Numbered from the stretch's first letter, positions 9,981-20,121 are shown. The stretch is DNA of 64,000 nucleotides from Synechococcus sp. M16CYN (GCF_040371545.1 NZ_AP029048.1:1302001-1366000); one strand, 5' to 3'. The notes: a model not told the origin generated them from the sequence alone. Program-made: numbers and translations.

Positions 9981-10999
9981 AGCCCTGACTCAATAGCGAA
10001 GGCTGCAGAATCAGTTAAAGCAAGGACCACTAAATCAACACCAGCGCCAGACACCGGTTGCCATAGGCTATGCGGCGCTGCTTCAAACCAACTGTTTAAG
10101 CGAGGGCCGACCATTTGGAGCTGTAGTGGAAGAGCCTTACCAGTAAGCCAAACGCGTCCTTTAAGGCGGATCACCTGGTGATCTCGCACCAACTTTGGGA
10201 GCAGTGCTTCCAATACGCTTCGATCCAAGTCACCTTCTAAACGAACGTTACTTTCAATTACTGCTACATGACTATGATGATGTTCATGGTCATCTTGAGC
10301 ATGAACTGGTGTCTGGTGCTCAAGGCCAAGGATTACCGTTGCATCCAATGAACCGTTCGCAACCGCCAAGAGCGCCGTACCGTCGCGAACGCCAGGCAGA
10401 AGTGATACTTTGACTTCATCAAGTTGACTCACCGATAGGGTGTCAGCTCGACTGATAAGCACCAGGTCAGCAGCCTGTAATTGGTTCTTGAATAATTCAT
10501 CGATCGCATTAATGTGATCGAGGCTGGGATCCTCTAGCCGTTGTCTCTCAAGCGCCTCAGGGTCTGCCACTGGGCTGCCAGCGGCAAGAGCTTCGCCATC
10601 TACCAGCGTCACCACACCGTTGATATGTACCTCGCTTCTAATCTCTGGCCAATCCAAAGCTTGAAGCAGGGGACGAGGCAGAGCCAAACCACTGGTTTCG
10701 ATAACGATGCCGTCTAATTGATCAGATCGCTTCAACAGCTTCTTCATGGTTGGCAGGAAATCATCCTGCACTGTGCAGCAGAGGCAACCGTTATTGAGCT
10801 CAACTAACCGATTTTCCACTTCTTCTTCCGAGCAAAAGCCGCAACTGCGAATCAACGCTCCATCAAGACCAATGCTTCCAAACTCGTTAATGACTACTGC
10901 AAGACGTCGGCCACCATTAACAAGTAAGCGACGGATAACAGTCGTCTTACCGGCGCCGAGAAACCCTGTGATGATAGTTACAGGAAGTCGTTTTGCCAT
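9917..10999 (-). CDS. COG0523/CobW-family GTP-binding metal chaperone
   Basis: A 360-residue P-loop GTPase of the G3E family. The Walker A motif GFLGAGKTT is near residue 13, the metal-binding CxCC motif (GCLCC) near residue 73, and a guanine-specificity SRAD-type loop lies mid-protein. A histidine-rich stretch (HDDHEHHHSH) near residue 240 is a typical metal ligand cluster, and the CobW C-terminal domain follows. COG0523 proteins deliver zinc, cobalt or other metals to client enzymes. No adjacent zinc or cobalamin gene fixes the metal. It lies 12 bases downstream of the pentapeptide gene and is probably co-transcribed with it. It overlaps the convergent transporter gene at its 3' end. Confidence 0.88.
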   Translation of the reverse strand: MAKRLPVTIITGFLGAGKTTVIRRLLVNGGRRLAVVINEFGSIGLDGALIRSCGFCSEEEVENRLVELNNGCLCCTVQDDFLPTMKKLLKRSDQLDGIVIETSGLALPRPLLQALDWPEIRSEVHINGVVTLVDGEALAAGSPVADPEALERQRLEDPSLDHINAIDELFKNQLQAADLVLISRADTLSVSQLDEVKVSLLPGVRDGTALLAVANGSLDATVILGLEHQTPVHAQDDHEHHHSHVAVIESNVRLEGDLDRSVLEALLPKLVRDHQVIRLKGRVWLTGKALPLQLQMVGPRLNSWFEAAPHSLWQPVSGAGVDLVVLALTDSAAFAIESGLQRLLNATPKTTKTAAATPRH

Positions 11000-11011
11000 A
11001 TGAGGACTGTT

Positions 11012-11524
11012 TTAAGGACGACACCCGAGACTTTCACGTGTCGATACGCCACTGCGAGGGTTGACACCGTCAGCGCTACCACAAAGCGCCCTTTGCTGAG
11101 GCAAATCGAGAACTGCGTCGGTGAAGTCAGCACCCTCTATACGAGCGTTCGTGAAACGGCTCTGCATTAGCATAGCATTCTTCAGTATGGCTCCACGGAG
11201 ATCTGCGCCATCAAAACGACTTGCAAACCCCACAACGTCTGAAAGATCCGCATTACGCAAATCAGCACCCTGAAGTTGAGTGGTATTAATCACAGCACCG
11301 CGAAGATCCGCCCCACTGAGATTCACTTCTCGCAGATTCGCTTTCAAGAATTCTTGTTCCTTGAGATCCATTCCGTGCATATCGGCTGTGATTCCTTGGT
11401 AAGCACTGCTACCTCGCAGTTCAGGAGCGGTAATCGCTTGCACTACATCGATCCTCCAGAAAAGCGCTGTGGTACCAACCAGAAGAGCCGCGAAAATTGA
11501 GACCAAATAAAAGAGAAATTGCAC
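11012..11524 (-). CDS. Pentapeptide-repeat protein with N-terminal membrane or signal segment
   Basis: 170 residues from a GTG start. Residues 1-24 are hydrophobic ([14 protein letters not shown]), either a signal peptide or an anchor, pointing to the thylakoid lumen or periplasm. From about residue 50 to 145 the chain shows A(D/N)Lxx repeats such as ANLRE, ADLRG, ADLRN and ADFTD, which fold as a right-handed beta helix. A C-terminal tail holds two cysteines (ALCGS, LGCRP). Cyanobacteria have many such proteins, mostly without known role. It is probably in an operon with the downstream GTPase and is divergent from the UPRT-like gene. Confidence 0.85.
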   Translation of the reverse strand: MQFLFYLVSIFAALLVGTTALFWRIDVVQAITAPELRGSSAYQGITADMHGMDLKEQEFLKANLREVNLSGADLRGAVINTTQLQGADLRNADLSDVVGFASRFDGADLRGAILKNAMLMQSRFTNARIEGADFTDAVLDLPQQRALCGSADGVNPRSGVSTRESLGCRP

Positions 11525-11580
11525 CTAGACAAGTAACTCGACCGTTTACGTTATTGCAGCTCCGAATAGAGCGTTGCGTT

Positions 11581-12183
11581 ATGGCTACGAGCCTCCGCGT
11601 GGTGGTGCCACCTCATCCCCTGATTGGTCATTGGCTCACCATGCTTCGACACCGGGAGACACCACCAGCGTTGTATGCAACTGCGATACAAGAACTCGGC
11701 CGTTGGTTGACCTACGAATCCCTGCGGGATTGGCTCCCCCATCGGCGCGAAATTGTACCCACAAGCCACGGCAACACCGAAGGGCTCGTAGTGGAAGCAA
11801 GAGTGCCCCTTTTGGCAGTCCCTGTTCTGCCAGGGGGCTTGGAACTGTGGCAAGGCGCTCGACAGGTCCTACCCGATGCAGCCCTATGTTTAAACGGCGT
11901 TCCCACAAACATCGAAACCAACGCGGGCGTGGTGTTGTTTATCGATCAAATTACCAATGGGGAAATCACCTTGGATCTCGTTCAACAGCTCCAGAATCAA
12001 GATATCAACGGGAATCAACTGAGAGTGATTACAGTGGTTTGCGCAAGTCCTGGTTTAAGGACTCTGGGAAGGGCAGTACCTGAACTTACTTTATACACCG
12101 CTTGTATCGATGAAGATTTGGACGATTCAGGACAAGCCAATCCCGGCATCGGTGACCCTCTGCAAAGACTCAACATCAGATGA
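11581..12183 (+). CDS. Uracil phosphoribosyltransferase-like protein, PRPP loop not conserved
   Basis: 200 residues from ATG 11581. The N-terminal HPLIGHWLTMLR and LTYES stretches and the C-terminal YTACIDEDL and PGIGD segments match uracil phosphoribosyltransferase, which forms UMP from uracil and PRPP. The catalytic core has diverged: the usual VPILRAG is VPVLPGG, and the PRPP-binding loop normally read as DPMLATGGS is replaced by IDQITNGEIT. The region is also a little shorter than in E. coli Upp. Activity on PRPP is therefore doubtful; a regulatory or uracil-binding role is possible. An upstream extension to 11497 is open but unlike the family, so the ATG is preferred. It is followed 39 bases later by a small membrane protein gene. 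Confidence 0.75.
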   Translation: MATSLRVVVPPHPLIGHWLTMLRHRETPPALYATAIQELGRWLTYESLRDWLPHRREIVPTSHGNTEGLVVEARVPLLAVPVLPGGLELWQGARQVLPDAALCLNGVPTNIETNAGVVLFIDQITNGEITLDLVQQLQNQDINGNQLRVITVVCASPGLRTLGRAVPELTLYTACIDEDLDDSGQANPGIGDPLQRLNIR

Positions 12184-12222
12184 AAAGGCTGTGACTAGAT
12201 TTTAGAAATTATCGATCCGACT

Positions 12223-12501
12223 ATGGGGCAGAACCATGACAGCGGCTTTGGCACACTGATGTCTCTCATGACAGGCGCAGTGATTGGAGCCACCGGTCTC
12301 GCTTGGTTGCTACTGAACAAAGCAGATCGTCGTCGTCGTGTCAGTGGGCAAAAAGCGATGCTCTACGCCTCACGCATGCAAGACGGGTCTGAAGCATTTG
12401 AACCCACTGATAATGGCCACTTAGAGCAACGGATTGAAAAGCTCAATGCCGAAATTGCGCGAGTACGAGCTCAGTTGGAAGGCCTCGGAAAAGACAACTG
12501 A
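12223..12501 (+). CDS. Small membrane-anchored hypothetical protein, 92 residues
   Basis: A 92-residue protein with one hydrophobic segment (LMTGAVIGATGLAWLLLN, about residues 11-28), then a basic RRRRV stretch and a predicted coiled coil (LEQRIEKLNAEIARVRAQLEGL) at the C-terminus. It is probably tethered to a membrane with the coil in the cytoplasm. The layout resembles short gas-vesicle/YtxH-like membrane proteins, but I do not assign a family. It sits between the UPRT-like gene and ilvD on the same strand, with short spacing on both sides, so it may be in one transcription unit. Confidence 0.72.
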   Translation: MGQNHDSGFGTLMSLMTGAVIGATGLAWLLLNKADRRRRVSGQKAMLYASRMQDGSEAFEPTDNGHLEQRIEKLNAEIARVRAQLEGLGKDN

Positions 12502-12547
12502 GTTCTTGATTTAAGTTGATTGAATGACTGCAAGTCCAACCTGCACC

Positions 12548-14221
12548 ATGCTCCGCTCTGATGTCATCACTAAGGGAACTCAACGTTCACCCAATCGCGC
12601 CATGTTGCGGACAGTCGGATTTAGTGATGCTGATTTCGGCAAACCAATCCTTGGAATTGCAAACGGCTATAGCACAATCACGCCCTGTAACATGGGCCTG
12701 GACGCTTTAGCAAAATGCGCCGAGGAGGCGGTTCGTGCCGCTGGAGGGATGCCGCAGATATTCGGGACTATCACAGTAAGTGATGGTATCTCAATGGGCA
12801 CAGAGGGGATGAAATACTCCCTAGTGAGTCGTGAAGTCATCGCGGATGCTATTGAGACAGCTTGCAACGGTCAAAGCATGGATGGCCTGTTAGCTGTCGG
12901 CGGTTGCGACAAAAACATGCCTGGAGCCATGATGGCCATGGCACGGATGAACATCCCTGCGATATTCGTTTATGGGGGAACGATTAAGCCTGGAAAGCTC
13001 GGCGGCCGTGATCTCACCGTGGTGGACGCTTTCGAAGCGGTGGGTCATCTGGCCAGCGGGAAGATCGATGAAAAGCAACTCATTGCCATCGAGAAAAATG
13101 CCTGTCCTGGAGTAGGAAGCTGCGGTGGAATGTTCACCGCTAACACCATGAGTGCTGCCATTGAAACTATGGGTCTTAGCCTTCCTTACAGTTCCACGAT
13201 GGCGGCAGAAGACGCAGAAAAAACCGAAAGTGCTGCTCGATCAGCAGAGGTGTTGGTGAATGCCGTTAAGGCTAACATTCGACCGCTAAATCTTCTTACT
13301 AAAGAAGCCTTCGAAAATGCCATCAGTGTGATCATGGCGGTGGGTGGGTCCACTAATGCTGTTTTGCATCTATTGGCCATTGCCCGAATTGCCAGGGTCG
13401 ATTTAAATATCGACGACTTTGAACGAATCCGCCAACGCGTTCCAGTGATCTGCGATCTCAAGCCCAGCGGGCGCTTCGTAACAGTTGACTTACATCGAAC
13501 CGGGGGAATTCCTCAAGTAATGAAGTTGCTGTTAGATGCCGGATTACTGCACGGCGATTGCCGCAATGTAGAAGGCAAAAGTCTGCGAGAGCTGTTAGCA
13601 GACGTGCCCTCCACACCACCAGGAAGTCAGGATGTTATCAAACCTCTTAGTAATCCTATTTACAATAAGGGGCATTTGGCCATCCTAAAAGGTAATTTAG
13701 CTCAGGAAGGCAGCGTAGCTAAAATTAGCGGTGTTAAAAGGCCAGTTCTAACAGGTCCTGCTCGGGTCTTTGAAAGCGAAGAGGATTGTTTGGCAGCTAT
13801 TTTGGACAAGAAAATCAATACGGGCGACGTTGTGGTGATTCGCTACGAAGGGCCTGTTGGAGGGCCCGGTATGCGTGAAATGCTGGCTCCCACCTCCGCT
13901 ATAGTTGGACAGGGCCTTGGTGATAAAGTGGCCTTGGTCACCGATGGGCGCTTTAGTGGTGGTACATACGGGCTGGTGGTGGGGCATGTGGCACCAGAAG
14001 CTGCTGCTGGCGGGACAATCGGGCTTGTTCGAGAGGGAGATAGCATCACTGTAGATGCCGATAGATTACTTCTTCAACTCAACGTTGATGATACGGAACT
14101 GGCTAACCGCCGTGCGACCTGGTCACGACCGAAGCCCCTTTACACGACAGGTGTTTTGGGCAAATACGCCAGACTGGTTTCAACATCCAGCAAGGGAGCA
14201 ATAACGGACCAGTTAGATTGA
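12548..14221 (+). CDS. ilvD: Dihydroxy-acid dehydratase
   Basis: 557 residues from ATG 12548, the standard length; an ATG at 12524 adds eight residues without homology. The enzyme dehydrates 2,3-dihydroxy-isovalerate and -methylvalerate to the keto acids of valine, isoleucine and leucine synthesis. The three cluster cysteines are visible: TPCNM (near residue 47), GGCDKNMPG (near 120) and CPGVGSCGG (near 190). The C-terminal active-site region has VGGPGMREM and [10 protein letters not shown]. Its stop is adjacent to the convergent gene at 14222. Confidence 0.97.
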   Translation: MLRSDVITKGTQRSPNRAMLRTVGFSDADFGKPILGIANGYSTITPCNMGLDALAKCAEEAVRAAGGMPQIFGTITVSDGISMGTEGMKYSLVSREVIADAIETACNGQSMDGLLAVGGCDKNMPGAMMAMARMNIPAIFVYGGTIKPGKLGGRDLTVVDAFEAVGHLASGKIDEKQLIAIEKNACPGVGSCGGMFTANTMSAAIETMGLSLPYSSTMAAEDAEKTESAARSAEVLVNAVKANIRPLNLLTKEAFENAISVIMAVGGSTNAVLHLLAIARIARVDLNIDDFERIRQRVPVICDLKPSGRFVTVDLHRTGGIPQVMKLLLDAGLLHGDCRNVEGKSLRELLADVPSTPPGSQDVIKPLSNPIYNKGHLAILKGNLAQEGSVAKISGVKRPVLTGPARVFESEEDCLAAILDKKINTGDVVVIRYEGPVGGPGMREMLAPTSAIVGQGLGDKVALVTDGRFSGGTYGLVVGHVAPEAAAGGTIGLVREGDSITVDADRLLLQLNVDDTELANRRATWSRPKPLYTTGVLGKYARLVSTSSKGAITDQLD

Positions 14222-14587
14222 TCAGCATGATTGTAAGAGGGAGTGCAGTCGACGTCCGAATGCTTCCAGTTGCCTAGCGCCCTGAGGCATATCTATACGT
14301 TGACCTGTCACCCCATGCATCCAAACCGGATGCCTACCCTGCCAAAGTAGAGGGCGCTCAGACTGATTCCACCAACCCAGCATCAGGTTGATGTCGCCAC
14401 CACTCCGATAGATCTCTAATTCGAGATCTCGGTCGGGACAGTGTTTTCCGTAGCTATCGCGGCATTCGATTCGCACGTTTAAATCGTCAAGAATCGCCGG
14501 TACAGATGGATCGATGGGAATGACGGTATGAGTCCAGGGTTTTAAACAAGCATCCGCCGCTTTAGCAATCAAAGCCAACAGTTCCAC
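14222..14587 (-). CDS. Conserved-type hypothetical protein, 121 residues
   Basis: 121 residues from a GTG start, soluble, with no signal peptide. The sequence has a Trp-rich middle (LMLGWWNQSERPLLW) and an amphipathic C-terminal helix. I recall similar small proteins next to ilvD in picocyanobacteria but do not know a function. It is downstream of the CIA30 gene by five bases on the same strand, so it is likely the last gene of the gnd-pgl-CIA30 unit. It abuts the ilvD stop codon with no spacing. Confidence 0.68.
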   Translation of the reverse strand: MELLALIAKAADACLKPWTHTVIPIDPSVPAILDDLNVRIECRDSYGKHCPDRDLELEIYRSGGDINLMLGWWNQSERPLLWQGRHPVWMHGVTGQRIDMPQGARQLEAFGRRLHSLLQSC

Positions 14588-14592
14588 GACGT

Positions 14593-15153
14593 CTAAGACA
14601 GAGCTCGAATAGAACGAATCAATAGACGAATCGCACCAGCTCGGAAACCGGGATTCGGGGAACCGCTATCACCAAACTTTGAGTGGAGTACCTGTAGACG
14701 GGTTATTCCGCTGACATCAAATCGCAAAGGAAGTAGCACGGGTCTAGCCCGAATCATGGGACGTAAATCAGCAAAAGAAATCATGATCTGGGTCGTCCCG
14801 ACTTTTTGGGTCGGAGCATCAATAACCCAGCGCAAACCTCCTGGTATCAGTTCGGTAAGACCTAATGCACCATCACGGCAACCCAAGGCTATTTTTAGTG
14901 TTCGTCCTTCCCCATCCACGTCTAACCGAAGAGCCGAAAATCTAGAGAGATTTAAAGGTGGCCGCAGTCGCGGCGATCGACAACTCACAAACCCACCACC
15001 TGCTTCGATTAACTCTCCTTTGAGCAATAAGCCCTCAGTAGTGATTTGACAGTCTGCACGGGACGTTCCTCCCATAACATCATCATTTAAACTGGTCCAA
15101 CCAACAAATTCACTGTCTTTGAAAAGAACCTGCTCAAAAACCGGCGGTTGCAT
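14593..15153 (-). CDS. CIA30-family protein (NDUFAF1-like domain)
   Basis: 186 residues that match the complex I intermediate-associated protein 30 domain, a galactose-binding-like beta sandwich. Recognisable parts are the N-terminal WTSLNDDVMGGTSRA, the FVSCRSP strand and the C-terminal FRAGAIRLLIRSIRA, in the family order. In mitochondria the family assists complex I assembly. In cyanobacteria the role is unproven, although assembly or stability of NDH-1 or photosynthetic complexes is often proposed. It overlaps the end of pgl by 20 bases, indicating translational coupling. Confidence 0.82.
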   Translation of the reverse strand: MQPPVFEQVLFKDSEFVGWTSLNDDVMGGTSRADCQITTEGLLLKGELIEAGGGFVSCRSPRLRPPLNLSRFSALRLDVDGEGRTLKIALGCRDGALGLTELIPGGLRWVIDAPTQKVGTTQIMISFADLRPMIRARPVLLPLRFDVSGITRLQVLHSKFGDSGSPNPGFRAGAIRLLIRSIRALS

Positions 15154-15847
15154 CCTGATCGGCGATTATCAGCACATCATTAGCAGGCTGCACAAGACGA
15201 GCGGGCGTACGTTTTGATAATTCTTGTGGATCAAGAAGCCGTTTCAGAGCCACCTGTTTATTGGCACCACTCACCAAGAATATTACTTGACGAGCAGCGC
15301 TTAGCACAGGAGCAGTGAGTGTGATTCGATCAACGCCCTTGCTATGACTCACCGTTGTCCACCGATCCATCACTAGTGGAGCAGCGGTTCCAGGGAACAA
15401 TGAGGCAGTGTGGCCATCCTCGCCCAATCCCAGGAGCATAATGTCAAAGACAGGGGGATTTGAACTACATAGCTGGGTAATCATTTTTGCCAAAGCTCGA
15501 GCACTGGCATCAGCATTCATAAGCTCAACCGTAGGCACGGAATGAAACACTGCCATGGATGCGGGACCCGCTGAAAATAGGGTGTTATGGAGCATGCGCG
15601 CGTTGCTCGACTTATCATCAGTCGATACCCATCGCTCGTCCCCAAGCACCACATCCACCCTGTCCCAGGGAATATGTTCTTGCCCCAATAATGAATAGGT
15701 TTTTGTTGGAGTAGACCCTCCAGACAAAGCGATTCGGCAACGATCGCGTTGACCGAGGACAAGATTGATGTAACGGGAAATGGTCTGAGAAGCTCGGTAA
15801 GACAGGTCTTGAGGATTGCTCGCCCGAACAATGCGATAGGTCGTCAT
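15134..15847 (-). CDS. pgl: 6-phosphogluconolactonase
   Basis: 237 residues from ATG 15847. It hydrolyses 6-phosphoglucono-lactone in the oxidative pentose phosphate pathway. Family marks are ALSGGSTP, the GDERWV motif (residues about 70-75) and LGLGEDGHTASLFPG, which carries active-site residues. A longer open frame reaches 16021 but overlaps gnd and is unlike the family, so it is rejected. The gene follows gnd by ten bases and thus pairs two successive enzymes of the pathway in one operon. The C-terminus overlaps the CIA30 gene. Confidence 0.95.
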   Translation of the reverse strand: MTTYRIVRASNPQDLSYRASQTISRYINLVLGQRDRCRIALSGGSTPTKTYSLLGQEHIPWDRVDVVLGDERWVSTDDKSSNARMLHNTLFSAGPASMAVFHSVPTVELMNADASARALAKMITQLCSSNPPVFDIMLLGLGEDGHTASLFPGTAAPLVMDRWTTVSHSKGVDRITLTAPVLSAARQVIFLVSGANKQVALKRLLDPQELSKRTPARLVQPANDVLIIADQDATAGF

Positions 15848-15857
15848 GCCCCAGTTT

Positions 15858-17276
15858 TTAGGAGAGCCACTCGGTATGAAAACTACCGTCTTTATCAAGA
15901 CGCTGGTAAGTATGTGAACCGAAGCAGTCACGCATGGCTTGTACCAAGTTCTGGGGCAAGCGGCCTGTACGGTAGCTGTTGATGTAATCCAATGTGCTGC
16001 TAAAGCAGGGCACAGGAACACCAGCCTCAGCCGCTCCTGCCACCACTTTCATTAACCCTGGCAACCTTTGATTTACTTGATAAACAAACCAGGAATCCAT
16101 CATTAGATTAACTGGCTGAGGATCAGTGTTGAAAGCGTCTTGAATGCGTTTCAGCAAGCGGGATCGAATTATGCAGCCCCCCTTCCAGATTTGCGCTATA
16201 GAAGGCATGTGTAAGGAGTAATCCAAACTACTTGAAGCAATCCGCAACAGCTCCATTCCCTGCGCATAGCTCGCCACACAACTGAGTACAACAGCATCCA
16301 TAAGAGGTGACATGGCATCCGAAGAAGACCCCAAATCACAATCCTTCACCGCAGGTCCCTTAAGGCTGGATTCAGCCGCAATGCGTTGAGATTTCATGGA
16401 ACTCATAACTCGGCTATTAAGTGCTGCATAGATAGTCGGTACCGCAGCCCCCAGCTGCAGAGCTGTAACCACAGTCCACAAACCAGTTCCTTTTTGGCCA
16501 GCCTTATCCATAATTTTTTCTACCAGATCAGCACCATCAAGGGAATCCTTCGTACGAAGGCAGACCTCAGTGATCTCTACCAAATACGAGGACAGTTCTT
16601 CCGTAGAGTTCCATTGAGCGAGAATGTCGGCTATCTGATCACCTTTCATCCCCTTAATCCGCTTCATCAGGTCGTATGCCTCAGCCAGAATCTGTTCGAT
16701 TCCGTATTCAATGCCATTGTGAACGGTCTTCACGAGGTGACCAGATCCCCCCGGCCCGATATAGGTAACACAAGGACCGTCCTCTACTTGGGCTGCCATC
16801 CTGGTAAGCAAACTCTCAACGGCGAGATAGGAGGCTTTAGTTCCGCCGGGCATCATGCTAGGCCCCTCCAATGCACCTCTGGCTCCACCAGAAACACCCA
16901 TTCCAATAAAGCCAAGGTTCTTACCCTCAAGCCTTTTTACGCGGCTCTCTGTGTCTTGATAATCGGAATTACCGCCATCAATCAGAAGGTCACCTTTTTC
17001 TAAAAAAAGCGAAAGTTGATCAATCACTGCGTCCACCGCAGCACCAGCCTTAACCATTATCAAGATGCGGCGAGGACGCTCTAATTTTCCAACAAAATCT
17101 TGAAGATCAGTAGCACCCTGAATGTTTTTGCCCTGACCACGTCCTCTTAGAAATTCCTCGGTCTTAGAACAAGTGCGATTATAAACAGCGCTGGAGAAAC
17201 CATTTCGCTCCGCATTAAGGACGAGGTTCTCACCCATTACACCGAGACCAATTAAGCCAAAATGGGACTTGAGCAT
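15858..17276 (-). CDS. gnd: 6-phosphogluconate dehydrogenase, decarboxylating
   Basis: 472 residues from ATG 17276, close to the family norm; a TTG at 17297 would add seven residues with no support. It oxidises 6-phosphogluconate to ribulose 5-phosphate with NADP. The N-terminal GLGVMGEN Rossmann motif, the substrate loop GVSGGARGALEGPSMMPGG, the catalytic region KTVHNGIEYG and the late IWKGGCIIRS segment are all present. It is first in the gnd-pgl set. Its product ribulose 5-phosphate is also the rpe product pool. Confidence 0.97.
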   Translation of the reverse strand: MLKSHFGLIGLGVMGENLVLNAERNGFSSAVYNRTCSKTEEFLRGRGQGKNIQGATDLQDFVGKLERPRRILIMVKAGAAVDAVIDQLSLFLEKGDLLIDGGNSDYQDTESRVKRLEGKNLGFIGMGVSGGARGALEGPSMMPGGTKASYLAVESLLTRMAAQVEDGPCVTYIGPGGSGHLVKTVHNGIEYGIEQILAEAYDLMKRIKGMKGDQIADILAQWNSTEELSSYLVEITEVCLRTKDSLDGADLVEKIMDKAGQKGTGLWTVVTALQLGAAVPTIYAALNSRVMSSMKSQRIAAESSLKGPAVKDCDLGSSSDAMSPLMDAVVLSCVASYAQGMELLRIASSSLDYSLHMPSIAQIWKGGCIIRSRLLKRIQDAFNTDPQPVNLMMDSWFVYQVNQRLPGLMKVVAGAAEAGVPVPCFSSTLDYINSYRTGRLPQNLVQAMRDCFGSHTYQRLDKDGSFHTEWLS

Positions 17277-17404
17277 GTCCTGTGAATTCACCACCAACTC
17301 TGGTCATAGTGTGAGCATTTAGACTCTAACTGGCCGCATACCCAACAACCTATGTCAGGGATGGAGGATTAATGAATGGCTTACCCTGATTTTGACTAAC
17401 CCGT

Positions 17405-18700
17405 TTAGATCACCGCCCCATCCTGAACGGTAGCATTCTTCTGAACCACAACAATCCCATTGCGGATATAGAAGCCTAGGTCTGAACGATCGGCCTCTTC
17501 AACGCGGTCTTTGTTAATGATGGATACGTTAGAGCCGATACGAGCATTTTTGTCAAGAATAGCACGCTTTACTGTTGTTCCCGGACCAACGCCAACAGGA
17601 ATACCACCATGCGTTCGAATTGTATCTCTTTCCTCGTTAGATTCGAACAAATCCGCACCCATCACAAGGGTATCTTGCAGGACAACATCAGTTTCGATAC
17701 GACTCCTAACTCCTAGGACACAATGATAGATACTGCATGACTTTAGAATTGAGCCTTCGCCTACAATAGAATTAATAATTTGGGCATCAACTAGTTTAGT
17801 AGGCGGTAGATAGCGGGGACGAGTGTAGATAGGAAATTTCTCGTCGTAAAAACTAAAGGGAGGCGTTGGCTGTTGAGTAAGGGCAAGATTAGCTTCATAG
17901 AAAGCACCGATTGTTCCAATATCTTCCCAATAATCATTAAAAATGTAGCTCTGTAATTTATCCCCTCTTTTCAAAGCTTCAGGGATGACTTCCTTGCCGA
18001 AATCTTTGTGACCAGGGTATTTATCAAGAAGTTCAAAGAGTGTGTCATGACTGAACACATAAATCCCCATCGATACTAAGTATCGACGCTTTTTAGCAGC
18101 TTCGGGAGTTAAACCAAAGCGCGTTGTATCAATAGCCATCTGACGAAGGGAATCTCCCTTGGGCTTTTCGCGGAATTCCTGGATGCTACCTCTTTCATCA
18201 GTGCGCATCAAACCGAAAGCTTCTGCCTGCTTTGCATCAACAGGAAGAGCCGCAATAGTAAGGTTTGCACCTGTACGACGATGATGCTCAATGAACAAAC
18301 TGTAGTCCATGCGATATAGCTGATCGCCAGAAAGAATTAGATATTCATCTACATCCCATTCCTGAAACAACCACTGATATTTACGCACGGCATCAGCAGT
18401 ACCTTCAAACCAAGACGGACTATCCGGAGTTTGTTGGGCAGCCAAAACCTCGACAAAACCTCCTCCAAAAGAATTAGATAGATTGAACGTCTGACTGAGA
18501 TGACGGTTTAACGATGCACTATTGAACTGAGTCATCACGTATATCTTATGGATGTCGGAGTTGATACAATTGCTAATTGGGATATCGATTAAGCGATATT
18601 TACCAGCCAAGGGGACAGCAGGCTTGGCCCGCATCTTTGTCAGGGGATAGAGGCGGGTGCCAGCACCGCCGCCAAGAATAATCGCCAAAACCCGCTTCAT
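17405..18700 (-). CDS. glgC: Glucose-1-phosphate adenylyltransferase (ADP-glucose pyrophosphorylase)
   Basis: 431 residues from ATG 18700, the normal cyanobacterial length; an upstream start at 18760 gives 20 unrelated residues. It makes ADP-glucose, the committed step of glycogen synthesis. Visible marks are the nucleotide loop [12 protein letters not shown], the substrate segment [14 protein letters not shown], the glucose-1-P site region EFREKPKGD, and a C-terminal left-handed beta-helix with the allosteric site. Cyanobacterial enzymes are activated by 3-phosphoglycerate. It lies about 130 bases downstream of gnd's start side, in the same orientation as hemA and glpX. Confidence 0.97.
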   Translation of the reverse strand: MKRVLAIILGGGAGTRLYPLTKMRAKPAVPLAGKYRLIDIPISNCINSDIHKIYVMTQFNSASLNRHLSQTFNLSNSFGGGFVEVLAAQQTPDSPSWFEGTADAVRKYQWLFQEWDVDEYLILSGDQLYRMDYSLFIEHHRRTGANLTIAALPVDAKQAEAFGLMRTDERGSIQEFREKPKGDSLRQMAIDTTRFGLTPEAAKKRRYLVSMGIYVFSHDTLFELLDKYPGHKDFGKEVIPEALKRGDKLQSYIFNDYWEDIGTIGAFYEANLALTQQPTPPFSFYDEKFPIYTRPRYLPPTKLVDAQIINSIVGEGSILKSCSIYHCVLGVRSRIETDVVLQDTLVMGADLFESNEERDTIRTHGGIPVGVGPGTTVKRAILDKNARIGSNVSIINKDRVEEADRSDLGFYIRNGIVVVQKNATVQDGAVI

Positions 18701-18828
18701 GCCGCTACCCAAAGTGGCGTTGTCGCAAGAACTTAACGGAGAGTTCGACCGAAAAACCACTCCCAGTCTTTAATTAGTAAAAATCGCTAAAAGCTAACCT
18801 TAGATAGCCGCCACCAAAGTAGCTAGGG

Positions 18829-20121
18829 TCAGTCAAGATCAAAGAGTCTTTCAACTACACGTAGGACTTGTTTCCGTTCGGTGCGCGTTTGAGGAGCTCT
18901 TAGTTGGGTGACGGGGGTATGAAGAATCTTGTTGACTATTCCCTTGCTTAGTGCTTCCACTACTTTGCGTTCTCGTGCTGAAAAATCGGGTCCCATTCGA
19001 CTAAGGGCTTTTTGAAGTTCCTCGATTCGAATGATTTCCATAGAAGATCTTAGCTGATTAATTGTTGGCACTGCCTCTAAACTTTCCCACCAATCCAGGA
19101 ATAGTTGTGCCTCTTCCTGGAGGAGTTGTTCAGCTTCACAAGCAATAGCCTGACGAACTTCCTGATTTCGAGCTACGACCTCCTGAAGGTCATCAACATC
19201 ATGAGAATCAACACCATCGACATCTGTTGCGTCAGCAGCAACGTTTCGAGGAACACCAATGTCAATCAGCCTAAGTTTGCTGCGGCGGTTCAGGGATTGC
19301 AGGCGAGCCGCATCAACAATAGGATTCTTCGCTCCGGTGCTCATGAAAACGAGGGAACACGTGCTTAGAAATTGATCAAGATTTGTAAGCGGTCGACATT
19401 GAATCGGAAAACCTGGAAAATCTTTTGCAAGAAGCTTGGCCGTCTGAAGGGTACGATTTACTAAGACAACCTCTGAAGCACCCTTGGCCTGCAGGTGCTG
19501 CAAAAGTAGCCGACTCATTTTGCCAGCGCCGACGATAGCAATCTGCTCATTTTCAAGGGTTACTAAATCATTGAGACCGCAGGATTGGCCAAGTTTCAAT
19601 TGCGCTAATTCAACAGCAGCAGAACTAATTGAAACAGCACCGGTGCCCAAATTAGTCTCACTACGAACCTTTTTACCCGTCGTGACCGCTTGAGTAATTA
19701 AACGGTTTAAAATCGGGCCGAGAGACCTATGCTCCTGACCTAAACGCATCATCTTTTTAACCTGGGAAAGTATCTGCCCTTCTCCAAGAACGAGACTATC
19801 CAAACCAGCCGCTACTCGTAATAAATGGTCAACGGCATCTTGATGGTGGTAGTTAAATAAATGAGGTGATAGCTCATTAATCTGCAAACCAGAGTATTTG
19901 CTCAAAAAACCTCTAACAGCACTAACCCCAAGATCAGGATGGCGAACCAGAGTGTAAATCTCTAGACGGTTGCATGTGCTGAGGATCGACGCTTCTAACA
20001 CCTGGTCATTTTTTCGAAGCGATCGAAGAGACATTTCCATGCTCTGCTCAGGGATACTGAGCCGTTCCCTGATTTCTACAGGGGCCGTGCGATGACTAAG
20101 GCCGACAACGGCAATGTGCAT
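18829..20121 (-). CDS. hemA: Glutamyl-tRNA reductase
   Basis: 430 residues. It reduces glutamyl-tRNA(Glu) with NADPH to glutamate-1-semialdehyde, the first committed step to haem, chlorophyll and bilins. The catalytic cysteine is Cys50 in STCNRLEIY. GLSHRTAPVEIRE opens the catalytic domain, IVGAGKMSRLL is the NADPH site, and a C-terminal dimerisation helix ends the protein. The start is ATG 20121. It is separated from glpX by 30 bases on the same strand, so co-transcription with glpX is likely, as is usual in picocyanobacteria. Confidence 0.97.
   Translation of the reverse strand: MHIAVVGLSHRTAPVEIRERLSIPEQSMEMSLRSLRKNDQVLEASILSTCNRLEIYTLVRHPDLGVSAVRGFLSKYSGLQINELSPHLFNYHHQDAVDHLLRVAAGLDSLVLGEGQILSQVKKMMRLGQEHRSLGPILNRLITQAVTTGKKVRSETNLGTGAVSISSAAVELAQLKLGQSCGLNDLVTLENEQIAIVGAGKMSRLLLQHLQAKGASEVVLVNRTLQTAKLLAKDFPGFPIQCRPLTNLDQFLSTCSLVFMSTGAKNPIVDAARLQSLNRRSKLRLIDIGVPRNVAADATDVDGVDSHDVDDLQEVVARNQEVRQAIACEAEQLLQEEAQLFLDWWESLEAVPTINQLRSSMEIIRIEELQKALSRMGPDFSARERKVVEALSKGIVNKILHTPVTQLRAPQTRTERKQVLRVVERLFDLD

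Noticed and set aside
11574-12083. 169-codon frame overlapping the UPRT-like gene
   Set aside because: Alternate frame of a gene with clear homology; low-complexity translation.
16386-17003. 205-codon open frame antisense to gnd
   Set aside because: It lies wholly inside the conserved gnd gene on the other strand and its translation resembles no protein.
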